Notes: generated from the letters alone by a model not told the origin. A stretch of 16,677 nucleotides of DNA from Prolixibacteraceae bacterium (GCA_016930735.1 JAFGGF010000434.1:1-16677), one strand, 5' to 3'; shown: positions 1-7,185, counted from the first letter of the stretch. Numbers and translations: made by a program.

Positions 1-115
1 ATTTGTTTTCCTGATATAATATTATTACTCTGAATCCCGTTAGATTGGCTTAATTATTGCAGGCAGGCAATTTAACACACAAGTCATTAAACATTAAACA
101 ATTAACCCTGAAAAA

Positions 116-985
116 ATGGAAAACAGAATAACAAAATCAGTGGGGAAAATACTGAAATTCCCTGTAGTAAAAATAATTATAGGCATTGTCCTGATAAATG
201 TGGGAGTGTTTTTTTTCAGAAATATCGGACAACTGATCCTTTCTCCTCTCCACATTAAAAATGAACTTTTATATAATATTGTCCTCTACAGTATCAGGAT
301 AATTTCCTTAATTTATCTCTATAAATTATTTATATGGATTTACGAAAAGAGAAAAACATCGGAGATCGATTTTAATAAAAATTCATTCAACAGGGTAGCA
401 TTCGGTATTCTGATCGGCATTTTATGCATCGGCTTTATTCTGGGAGTTAATTATTTATTTGGCTGGATCTCCATAATAAAAGTTAATGAGTCTCCTGATA
501 TAATCCAGGGATTTTTTTACACCGTTTTTTTTGCACTACTGCAGGATTTTATTTACTTCCTCATAATTTTCAGGATCACCGAAAAATACCTTGGAACTTA
601 TCTATCTATTCTTATAACCGGTTTAATATTTGGATTTAAACATCTTCTGTTTCCTGAATATTTAATCATTAACGGTTTTTTCATTTTTTTAGATAGCCTT
701 TTTATTTTTTCTGCTCTGTACTTGAGATCACGAACAGTCTGGGAAATATTTGGTTTTCATTTAACTTATAATTTTATTCAGGTTATTGTATTGGGTATTA
801 GCATCCCGGAAAAAATGCAAAGTGTATTTGAACTTGACATTAACGGACCCATGCTGTTTACCGGTGATAAATCAGGGCTGGAAAGTTCCCTTCCGGTTGC
901 CCTTTTCTGTGTAATAGTAGGGGGGTTCATTTTTTTAAAAGAAAAAAACAAGGGCGAGTTTAAAAATCCTTACTGGAAAAAATAA
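116..985 (+). CDS. CPBP (Abi) family membrane protein with degenerate protease motif
   Basis: Predicted polytopic inner-membrane protein of 289 residues with hydrophobic stretches near residues 18-35, 52-74, 93-117, 132-152, 160-175, 183-202, 212-232 and 256-272. The second half follows the CPBP (Abi, Rce1-like) intramembrane metalloprotease layout. Motif 2 (FxxxH) is present as F172-H176, and motif 3 (HxxxN) as H215-N219 after an R-x-VW segment that is usual just before it. Motif 1, normally EExxxRG with the catalytic glutamates, reads Q143-D144-F-I-Y-F148-L149, so both glutamates, the arginine and the glycine are replaced. The fold call is fairly safe; proteolytic activity is doubtful. Members act in prenyl-protein processing, bacteriocin immunity or unknown roles, and nothing here selects among them. 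It stands alone, separated from the next gene by 311 bases. The start ATG follows an A-rich stretch without a Shine-Dalgarno sequence, as is common in Bacteroidota. Confidence 0.75.
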   Translation: MENRITKSVGKILKFPVVKIIIGIVLINVGVFFFRNIGQLILSPLHIKNELLYNIVLYSIRIISLIYLYKLFIWIYEKRKTSEIDFNKNSFNRVAFGILIGILCIGFILGVNYLFGWISIIKVNESPDIIQGFFYTVFFALLQDFIYFLIIFRITEKYLGTYLSILITGLIFGFKHLLFPEYLIINGFFIFLDSLFIFSALYLRSRTVWEIFGFHLTYNFIQVIVLGISIPEKMQSVFELDINGPMLFTGDKSGLESSLPVALFCVIVGGFIFLKEKNKGEFKNPYWKK

Positions 986-1296
986 ATCTTTTCTAAAAAC
1001 AGCATTTGAAATTAAAGTGCTTTTCTGGTTAATTTGTTCTGAAGCGTATTTGAGCAAATAGCTAAAATATTTAATATTATTTTTAATTCCTTAATTTGAA
1101 ATTGTCTAAATTACTGATAATGAAATAAGGTATGTACTTTTTTTATATCTTTCGGGCAATGAATTTTAAAGGCAAATACCACACCAACCTGTACCATAAT
1201 TTTGGTAAAGGCCTTTATGAATGCTGGATAAATTGATCCTGTACTTTCTTTGTTAACCAACCATCTCTCACTTTTTATTTACTTATTTATTCTCCA
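986..1296. other. 311-base intergenic spacer upstream of the glycyl-radical module
   Basis: This AT-rich spacer separates the CPBP-like gene from the activase. It holds the weak hairpin at 1001-1024 and a perfect match to the Bacteroidota -7 consensus TAnnTTTG at 1197-1204 (TAATTTTG). No convincing TTTG -33 box lies at the right distance, so the promoter call is weak. An open frame of 34 codons (1132-1236, ATG preceded by AAGG) encodes a Tyr/His/Asn/Lys-rich peptide with no family I recognise. It could be a leader peptide, a gene remnant or chance. Nothing else was seen. Confidence 0.4.
1001..1024 (+). terminator. possible weak terminator after the CPBP-like gene
   Basis: The arm AGCATTT (1001-1007) can pair with AAAGTGCT (1014-1021, one bulged base) across a six-base loop, and TTTTCT follows. 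The stem is short and AT-rich, so this is only a candidate. Confidence 0.25.
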
Positions 1297-2088
1297 ATGG
1301 GAGTTGTTTTCGACATAAAACGATTTGCTGTTCATGATGGCCCGGGAATCAGGATCACAATTTTCCTGAAAGGATGCCCTTTGTCATGCTGGTGGTGCCA
1401 CAACCCGGAAAGTATCAGCGCTGCTCCGCAAAAAGTAAAAAAACAGTTGAAACTAAACGGAAAGGTTTATACTGAAGAGGAAACTGTCGGGAAAGAAGTA
1501 GGTGTTTCGGAAGTAATGCAGGAGGTTGCCCGGGAAAGAATTGTTATGGAAGAATCCGGTGGAGGCGTGACTTTTTCGGGAGGTGAACCAATGTTGCAGT
1601 CAGATTTTTTGCTTGATCTGCTCATGGCTTCCAAAAAGGAAGGATACCATACTTCTGTTGACACTTCAGGTCTGGCGAGGCAGGAAGACTTTGAAAAAAT
1701 AATTCCTTTTACCGACCTGTTCCTTTTCGACCTGAAAATAATGAACGAGGAGTTGCACAAAAAATATACCGGCGTTTCAAACCGGAAGATCCTGGATAAC
1801 CTGAAATTTTTATCGGATAATAAAAAAACTATCAGAATAAGAATTCCGGTAGTAAAAGATGTAAACGATTCGGAAGAAAACATCAGTCAAACCATTTTTT
1901 TCCTGAAAACGTTAAAAGGGATTGAACAGGTTGATTTGTTGCCCTACCATCACATTGGAAAAAGTAAATATGAACGATTCGGGCTCAAATATAAAATGCC
2001 CGACCAGATAGAAACAAGTGATGAAGAGATTCAAGCTATAAAATCAAAATTTGAAAACGAAGGTTTTAAAACAAAAATCGGAGGCTAA
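1297..2088 (+). CDS. glycyl-radical enzyme activase, radical SAM (for the adjacent HypD-like enzyme)
   Basis: Cytoplasmic radical SAM protein that would use S-adenosylmethionine and a [4Fe-4S] cluster to install the glycyl radical on the enzyme encoded at 2220. The family hallmark F-D-I-x-R-F near residue 5 is followed by H-D-G-P-G-I-R and the cluster motif CxxxCxxC (C27, C31, C34), with the aromatic W-W-C-H form typical of pyruvate formate-lyase activases. The SAM-binding GGEP motif is at residues 95-98. At 263 residues it is short. The loop after the cluster (about residues 40-75) has no cysteines, and C27, C31 and C34 are the only cysteines in the whole protein. It therefore lacks the ferredoxin-like auxiliary cluster domain that most non-PFL activases carry. 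Pairing with the downstream enzyme is inferred from adjacency and shared strand; the genes are 131 bases apart with a palindrome between them. The start ATG gives the normal N-terminus of the family and has no ribosome-binding site. Confidence 0.88.
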   Translation: MGVVFDIKRFAVHDGPGIRITIFLKGCPLSCWWCHNPESISAAPQKVKKQLKLNGKVYTEEETVGKEVGVSEVMQEVARERIVMEESGGGVTFSGGEPMLQSDFLLDLLMASKKEGYHTSVDTSGLARQEDFEKIIPFTDLFLFDLKIMNEELHKKYTGVSNRKILDNLKFLSDNKKTIRIRIPVVKDVNDSEENISQTIFFLKTLKGIEQVDLLPYHHIGKSKYERFGLKYKMPDQIETSDEEIQAIKSKFENEGFKTKIGG

Positions 2089-2127
2089 AAAATATTGAAA
2101 TTCATGTTAAAGAGAAAATTACATACA

Positions 2128-2181
2128 CCCCTCCTTGTCTCCCCTGAGGGGAGAATTCCCCCTTTGAAGGGGGTAAAGGGG
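2128..2181. repeat. palindromic REP-like element between activase and HypD-like gene
   Basis: Two strong tandem hairpins: CTCCCCT/AGGGGAG at 2139-2153 (7 bp around one base) and CCCCCTT/AAGGGGG at 2158-2173 (7 bp, two-base loop). Both sit inside a weaker outer stem CCCCT (2128-2132)/AGGGG (2177-2181). The C-run and G-run pattern resembles dispersed intergenic palindromes that I know from Bacteroidota genomes. It stands out sharply from the AT-rich surroundings. It may be a mobile REP-type repeat, a site that attenuates or stabilises the transcript between the two genes, or both. No T-run follows, so it is not a classical terminator. Confidence 0.7.
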
Positions 2182-2219
2182 ATGCACAATATGCAATACA
2201 TAAAACAGAGTACTAAATT

Positions 2220-4583
2220 ATGACACCAAGAATAAAAAAATTGCGTGAAGAAAGCCTGAATGCAATCAACAGGATTTCGGCAGAAAGGGCGCTGTTAATT
2301 ACAGAGTTTTATAAAAATCATCTGGGGTTTGGCGATTCAGTCACGGTACAGCGCGCCAAAGCTTTCCGGTACATCATGGAAAACAAACATGTGTGTATCA
2401 ACGATGGAGAACTGATTGTTGGTGAACGTGGCCCGGCACCCAAAGCAACGCCAACCTATCCTGAAATTACTGTCCATTCACTACAGGACCTGGATATTCT
2501 CAATACCCGCGAAAAAGTCTGGTTTCGTGTGGATGACGAAACCCGGAAAGCTTACGAAAAAATTATTATTCCTTTCTGGAAAGGCAAATCAAACCGCGAC
2601 CGGATCATGGATGCCATGAGTGAAGAATGGCACAATGCATACAATGCCGGAATTTATACCGAATTTATGGAGCAGCGTGCACCGGGTCATACCGTTGCCG
2701 GTGATAAAATCTACCACAAAGGCATGCTCGATATAATTGATGATATCGGGGATAGTATAAAAAGCCTGGATTTCCTAAACGATAAAAAAGCCTTTGAAAA
2801 AAAGGAAGAACTTAAGGCAATGAAGATTGCTGCAGAGACGATTATTTTGTTTGCTTCCCGGCATTCTGATAAGCTGGAGGAACTGGCAATTAAAGAAAAG
2901 GACGAAGCCCGAAAAGCAGAACTGTTGAAAATGGCTCAGATTTGCCGAAATGTACCAGCTAATGCACCAAAAACTTTCCATGAAGCATTGCAGTATTACT
3001 GGTTTGTCCACCTGGGAGTTGTTACCGAACTGAATCCGTGGGACTCATTTAACCCGGGCCGGCTTGACCGAAACCTGTATCCTTTTTACAAACGCGAAGT
3101 GGAAGCCGGAACATTAACAAAAGAAAAAGCTACTGAAATCCTGCAATCATTCTGGATAAAATTTAATAATCATCCGGCGCCGCCCAAAGTAGGAGTTACA
3201 GCACTCGAAAGTAATACTTATACCGATTTTTCACTCATCAATGTAGGAGGTTTACTTCCCGATGGTTCTGATGCAGTGAATGAATTGTCATTTATCATTC
3301 TCGACGTGATCGAGGAAATGCGCTTGCTTCAACCCAGTTCCATGGTTCAGTTAAGCCGCAAAAATCCGGATGCATTTATCGACCGCGCCATAAAAATTGT
3401 AAAAACAGGGTTTGGACAGCCATCAATTTTTAATACCGATGCCATTATACAGGAACTTACCCGTCAGGGAAAAAATATTATTGATGCCCGGAACGGTGGA
3501 GCCAGCGGATGTGTGGAAACCGGTGCTTTCGGGACGGAAAGTTATATCCTGACCGGCTATTTCAACCTGCCAAAAATTCTGGAAGTGACACTTCATAACG
3601 GAATCGATCCAAGGACAAAAAAACAGATCGGATTAAAAACCGGCGATCCCGCAACTTTTGCCTCATTCAACGATTTACTTAATGCCTTCCGAAAACAGGT
3701 GGAATATTTTATCGATGTAAAAATCAAAGGGAGCAACATCATCGAAAGTATATTTATAAACCATGTGCCCACCCCGTTCCTGTCGCTGATTATTGACGAT
3801 TGTGTGGCAAAAGGAATGGATTATATCAGTGGTGGTGCGCGATACAATACCAGCTATATCCAGGGAGTTGGCATGGGTACCATCACCGACAGCCTGACCG
3901 CCCTGAAAAAACATGTTTTTGACGAACCAAATATTTCATTGACTGATTTTGTAAAAGCACTGGAATACAATTTTGAGAAATTTGAAGATTTGCGTTTTCA
4001 GTTGGTTTACAAAACTCCCAAGTATGGCAACGATGATGATAATGCCGATGTGCATGTAAAAGAAGTTTTTGAAATTTATTTCAATACAATCGAAGGGCAC
4101 ACATCACCCCGTGGCGCTAATTACAGGGTAAACCTGTTACCCACAACCTGCCACGTATATTTTGGCAGTGTAATGCATGCAAGTCCGGATGGACGTTTGT
4201 CAGGGCTTCCTGTTTCCGAAGGTATTTCTCCGGTTCAGGGCGCTGATACAAACGGTCCGACAGCTGTAATAAAATCGGCAGCAAAAATTGACCATTTGAG
4301 GACTGGAGGAACCTTGCTGAACCAGAAATTTGCCCCGTCATTTTTTAAAGACGATGAAGCCATCCGCAAAGTATCGCAACTTGTCCGCAGCTATTTCCGC
4401 ATGGACGGGCACCACATCCAGTTTAACGTGGTTGATGCAGACACCCTCCGCGATGCACAAAAGCATCCGGAAAACTACCGTGATCTGATTGTCCGCGTAG
4501 CCGGCTACAGCGACTACTTTAACGACCTGGGGGAAGACCTTCAGAATGAGATTATTGTAAGGACAGCACACGAAGGAAATTAG
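2220..4583 (+). CDS. hypD: glycyl radical enzyme, probable trans-4-hydroxy-L-proline dehydratase
   Basis: Cytoplasmic, oxygen-sensitive enzyme of 787 residues, predicted to dehydrate trans-4-hydroxy-L-proline to 1-pyrroline-5-carboxylate. The thiyl-radical cysteine lies in G-C431-V-E433-T-G and the radical glycine in R-V-A-G762-Y-S near the C-terminus. As I recall the residues described for Clostridioides difficile HypD (F152, H160, D278, S334, D339, C434, E436, Y450, T645, G765), every one has the same residue here three positions earlier: F149, H157, D275, S331, D336, C431, E433, Y447, T642 and G762. That constant offset separates it from glycerol dehydratase and choline lyase, which read GCVEP, and from PFL, which has Cys-Cys. 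Length fits the family. The activase is upstream. The usual partner proC is not in the window, nor is a transporter. This gene is unrelated to the hydrogenase maturation gene also called hypD. A neighbouring subfamily with the same pocket cannot be excluded. Confidence 0.88.
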   Translation: MTPRIKKLREESLNAINRISAERALLITEFYKNHLGFGDSVTVQRAKAFRYIMENKHVCINDGELIVGERGPAPKATPTYPEITVHSLQDLDILNTREKVWFRVDDETRKAYEKIIIPFWKGKSNRDRIMDAMSEEWHNAYNAGIYTEFMEQRAPGHTVAGDKIYHKGMLDIIDDIGDSIKSLDFLNDKKAFEKKEELKAMKIAAETIILFASRHSDKLEELAIKEKDEARKAELLKMAQICRNVPANAPKTFHEALQYYWFVHLGVVTELNPWDSFNPGRLDRNLYPFYKREVEAGTLTKEKATEILQSFWIKFNNHPAPPKVGVTALESNTYTDFSLINVGGLLPDGSDAVNELSFIILDVIEEMRLLQPSSMVQLSRKNPDAFIDRAIKIVKTGFGQPSIFNTDAIIQELTRQGKNIIDARNGGASGCVETGAFGTESYILTGYFNLPKILEVTLHNGIDPRTKKQIGLKTGDPATFASFNDLLNAFRKQVEYFIDVKIKGSNIIESIFINHVPTPFLSLIIDDCVAKGMDYISGGARYNTSYIQGVGMGTITDSLTALKKHVFDEPNISLTDFVKALEYNFEKFEDLRFQLVYKTPKYGNDDDNADVHVKEVFEIYFNTIEGHTSPRGANYRVNLLPTTCHVYFGSVMHASPDGRLSGLPVSEGISPVQGADTNGPTAVIKSAAKIDHLRTGGTLLNQKFAPSFFKDDEAIRKVSQLVRSYFRMDGHHIQFNVVDADTLRDAQKHPENYRDLIVRVAGYSDYFNDLGEDLQNEIIVRTAHEGN

Positions 4584-4669
4584 GGTGTGATGATTTCCGA
4601 ATCGCCGGTCTGGTTTATAAAAACATATATTAAATATATTCACCAGTATTTTAAATAAATCGGAAGAAC

Positions 4670-5437
4670 ATGAAATTATATTCATTAATCACAGTTGTTA
4701 TTTTTTCCTTATTTATGAAAGATTCTGGCCATATTGAATCCAAAGTTTACAGTTTTTCAGATACTCCTTTACAGAAAACTGAAACCGGTGGCAAACGCCA
4801 GATAATAGATGGTTCCACATTTCATATGGAGAATTTTGAGATACATGCTACCACGCTGAATCCCGGACTTGCACCGCATGGAAGCCAGGTACATACCGAT
4901 GAGGAAGAGATTATTGTGGTTAAGGAAGGAAAACTGAAAATTACAATTGAAAATGAAAGCAAAATATTGGGACCTGAAAGTGCTGCATTGATATTACCCT
5001 GTGATGAACATGCATTGGAAAATGCTGCCGATGTTCCGACAACTTACTTTATCGTAAAATACAAATCGAGGCAGCCCATAAATATGGATCGTGGAAAAGC
5101 CAACGGCGGATCTATGCTCATCGACTTTAACGATATCACATTTATTCCCCACGATAAAGGTGGCATTCGCCGTTATTTCGACCGAAAAACACCTCTTTCG
5201 GAACGGATCGAAATGCATGTAACCACTCTGAATCCCAATATTAAAAGTCATGAACCACATACCCACGAACCTGCCGAAATAGTTTTAATGATGGACGGAA
5301 CAACCGAAATGGAAATTGGTGAAGGCATTTATCCGGGTAAACCGGGAGACATTTATTTTCTGGGTTCCGATATCCCGCATGCCATTCGGAATACAGGATC
5401 AGAGCCTTGTATGTATATGGCTTTTCAGTGGGAGTAA
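4670..5437 (+). CDS. exported bicupin protein of unknown function
   Basis: A 255-residue protein made of two cupin barrels. A short hydrophobic N-terminus (about residues 4-16) suggests a signal peptide, though the cleavage site is unclear. The two halves are an internal duplication, each starting with T-T-L-N-P (61-65 and 185-189). The C-terminal cupin has the full metal set H197-x-H199-x3-E203 and H237. The N-terminal cupin aligns as Q73-x-H75-x3-E79 and H114, so its first ligand histidine is glutamine. Bicupins include dioxygenases, isomerases, decarboxylases and sugar-binding proteins, and this sequence does not let me choose. It lies 86 bases after the HypD-like gene on the same strand, so co-transcription is possible. 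An exported protein would not share a compartment with that enzyme. The ATG at 4670 is preceded by GGAAGAAC, a possible weak Shine-Dalgarno. Confidence 0.75.
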   Translation: MKLYSLITVVIFSLFMKDSGHIESKVYSFSDTPLQKTETGGKRQIIDGSTFHMENFEIHATTLNPGLAPHGSQVHTDEEEIIVVKEGKLKITIENESKILGPESAALILPCDEHALENAADVPTTYFIVKYKSRQPINMDRGKANGGSMLIDFNDITFIPHDKGGIRRYFDRKTPLSERIEMHVTTLNPNIKSHEPHTHEPAEIVLMMDGTTEMEIGEGIYPGKPGDIYFLGSDIPHAIRNTGSEPCMYMAFQWE

Positions 5438-5493
5438 TATTGCAACTATTTTAGTATCGCTAAAGAAAAAATATATTTAAAGAGAACGGTTTT

Positions 5494-5679
5494 CTACTGC
5501 TTCTTTTTATTACTTCTGATAAAACTAACCAGCGAAGCTCCACCTGTCATTCCGCCAAAAAATACGATCAAAACATTTGCAGTGGTGGCAGTTTCGCCTA
5601 TCATATCAATTCCTGCAATCAGTCCGGCAAGTGTCGAAAGTATTACTCCGATAAGTGATATTCTCTTTTTGAACGTCAT
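5494..5679 (-). CDS. small two-helix membrane protein, hypothetical
   Basis: A 61-residue basic-ended protein starting M-T-F-K-K-R. It has two hydrophobic segments (about residues 8-25 and 33-53) joined by a short linker containing D25, E28 and T-A-T-T, and ends R-S-N-K-K-K-Q. The arrangement suggests a helical hairpin with both termini on the cytoplasmic side. Glycine-rich patches in both helices (L-A-G-L-I-A-G and F-G-G-M-T-G-G-A) would allow close packing. I do not recognise a family. It is convergent with the bicupin gene, with its stop 56 bases from that gene's stop. The balanced amphipathic layout argues for a real gene, but its size and the absence of a clear ribosome-binding site leave doubt. 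Confidence 0.55.
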   Translation of the reverse strand: MTFKKRISLIGVILSTLAGLIAGIDMIGETATTANVLIVFFGGMTGGASLVSFIRSNKKKQ

Positions 5680-5700
5680 AATTGATATCGATTTATATAT

Positions 5701-5797
5701 CCTTCTTTGTGCACCTCTGTGCTCTTTCCGTGGATCTCTTTATAACAAGTTAATTTCACTGAGTTACACAAAGAAAACTCAAATGTTCTCAAAGGTA
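5701..5797. repeat. dispersed-repeat-like intergenic element
   Basis: The left part has phased CTTTGTG / CTCTGTG / CTTTCCGTGG words (5705-5734). The right part has CACTGAGTTACACAAAG (about 5757-5773) and ends in CTCAAAGG. The arms TTCTTTGTG (5703-5711) and CACAAAGAA (5767-5775) are perfect reverse complements of 9 bases. This TTTGTG / CACTGAGTTACACA pattern resembles a diverged intergenic repeat that I have seen scattered in Bacteroidota and some other bacterial genomes. No copy elsewhere in this window was noticed. The surrounding 5680-5966 gap holds no other gene that I can support. Confidence 0.45.
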
Positions 5798-5966
5798 TTT
5801 TTTTTGCTCTACAATATAAGTTATTCCATACAACATTTTGTGTTTCTGATAAATTGTAAACTTAATTAAGAATTTTACGCAACTATTTTGTATATTTAAT
5901 CATCTAAATGTTAATAATGGTTTAAAATTAACCAGCACAATAATAACAACCTTAAAACACATATAG

Positions 5967-6653
5967 ATGACAATAATCAAATCTAAAAAGATAAACCTAT
6001 TTAGCAGTTATTCATTTATTTTAATATTAATTGTAGTTCTTTCATGTAAAGAAAATGAAGATAATGTAAATTTTGATATTGAACCTGTATCTCCTTATGA
6101 CAATCCTATCTGGCACCCATCTGGTGAAGTTATAGGATTTAATCACATCCCAATACAGGAAATTCATTATAATTTTGGATATGATCGACCTGGAATGGCA
6201 ACTTATATTTATAATGAAGATTCTATTGGATTCTGGTTAATAAACGCTGATGGCACTGATCAAAGGATAGCTCTACCTTATTTACTTTATAATCCTTTAT
6301 GGAGCCCAGATGGGAAATGGATTACATTTGTTCAGAAAGGGCAAACTTTTAAAATGTCATTTAATGGAAATCATTTTGACACTACGAGTATTGCCCCAAT
6401 GAACTTAAATGTTGGAGACTATATAGCTGCATGGAGTCCTAATTGTAAACAAATTGCATATGCTTCATACAATAATACACAAAGTAATGGCTTGTGGATT
6501 AAAAATCTTGAGACTGGGACAAATAAGTTCATCGATTCATACGGGAGAAGTCCAAGTTGGCATCCAAATACTGATGTAATTCTATATTTAAAAGAAAATT
6601 CTTTTGGGTTGTACAATTACACATTAGAAAGCAGTGAATTATTTTTAATTTAG
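5967..6653 (+). CDS. PD40/TolB-like propeller lipoprotein, N-terminal part (frameshifted)
   Basis: Predicted lipoprotein. The signal sequence ends V-V-L-S-C27, and the acidic stretch K-E-N-E-D-N follows the Cys, a pattern that in Bacteroidota often marks surface-exposed lipoproteins. The rest is built of PD40-type beta-propeller repeats with the core W-x-P-x-G-x-x-I-x-F: about residues 49-58 (W-H-P-S-G), 113-122 (W-S-P-D-G), 156-165 (W-S-P-N-C) and 198-207 (W-H-P-N-T). This frame ends early at TAG 6651-6653. Two further repeats continue in another frame up to 6961, so the intact protein would be about 331 residues with six blades. Relatives bind ligands or partner proteins at the cell surface; no substrate can be named. 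The gene is visibly more AT-rich than its neighbours, which may indicate later acquisition. It has no close partner on either side. Confidence 0.7.
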   Translation: MTIIKSKKINLFSSYSFILILIVVLSCKENEDNVNFDIEPVSPYDNPIWHPSGEVIGFNHIPIQEIHYNFGYDRPGMATYIYNEDSIGFWLINADGTDQRIALPYLLYNPLWSPDGKWITFVQKGQTFKMSFNGNHFDTTSIAPMNLNVGDYIAAWSPNCKQIAYASYNNTQSNGLWIKNLETGTNKFIDSYGRSPSWHPNTDVILYLKENSFGLYNYTLESSELFLI

Positions 6654-6961
6654 CTACACATTATTCTGACATACAACATTTAAAATTTTCACCGAATGGG
6701 AAAATAATAGCATTTATATCTCTTTTAATACCAGAAGGAGGTATATATCTAATTTCTATTAATTCAAATGGATCTGGGATAAAAAAGCTGTCTTCATCGC
6801 AAATTACAAATTATTCCTGGTCGCCAAATGGGGAAATTGTCTATCTAAATTTTGATTACAACCGAATTGACGACAAACAAGGGACTCTGTGGGTAATGGA
6901 TGAAGATGGAAATAATAATAAACAACTTACATACAATAACTTTGTTCTATTTAACAATTAG
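6638..6961 (+). pseudogene. C-terminal two blades of the propeller lipoprotein, out of frame
   Basis: This open frame directly follows the lipoprotein gene but is shifted. It has no plausible start codon and translates to two more PD40 repeats, F-S-P-N-G-K-I-I-A-F and W-S-P-N-G-E-I-V-Y-L, followed by a short tail and TAG at 6959-6961. Adding one T to the five-T run at 6642-6646 fuses both frames into a single 331-residue protein reading through as ...S-S-E-L-F-F-N-L-A-T-H... The break is therefore a single-base frameshift. It may be a real mutation, phase variation at the homopolymer, or a sequencing or assembly error. Confidence 0.75.
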
Positions 6962-7177
6962 TAATCTTTAATCTGTTTGTGGTTTAATTAGGAATGATTC
7001 TTTAAGTTTCTTGAGATTAGCAAATTTGTTAAAATAAAAAAATAGTCGTTGAATCATAAATTTACGCTAATCCTTATATTACAGTTTTATAAAATTTGGG
7101 ATTAATATATAACCATAAATGAAAGTTTAGTTTTTTACATATTCCCATTAAATGATTTTTAGTTCCAATTAAGCAGT

Positions 7178-7185
7178 TATATTTG
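7178..7185 (+). promoter_or_regulatory. candidate Bacteroidota -7 box upstream of the GH67 operon
   Basis: TATATTTG matches TAnnTTTG exactly and ends 25 bases before the ATG at 7211. The expected TTTG -33 box is only approximated by a T-run at 7156-7160. Placement directly ahead of five tightly packed genes makes it the best candidate for their promoter. Confidence 0.35.

Noticed and set aside
1467..1883. 138-codon minus-strand open frame
   Set aside because: It lies entirely inside the well-supported activase gene and its translation has no family features; a shadow.
2139..2173. Tandem hairpins considered as a CRISPR or terminator
   Set aside because: Only one pair, no regular spacers, and no T-run after either stem; better described as a palindromic repeat.
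4625..4639. Perfect 7-base inverted repeat ATATATT-A-AATATAT before the bicupin gene
   Set aside because: Pure A/T composition makes such palindromes frequent by chance; no evidence that it is an operator.
4338..4685. 115-codon minus-strand open frame across the 3' end of the HypD-like gene
   Set aside because: Mostly antisense to conserved glycyl-radical domain sequence; its translation is Val/Ile-rich without recognisable motifs.
5582..5869. 95-codon plus-strand open frame
   Set aside because: Overlaps the minus-strand small membrane gene and runs through the repeat-like element; its translation changes character midway and resembles read-through of non-coding DNA.
7068..7104. TAATCC ... 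GGATTA inverted repeat in the spacer before the GH67 gene
   Set aside because: Only six bases per arm with a 25-base loop and no T-run; not convincing as terminator or operator.
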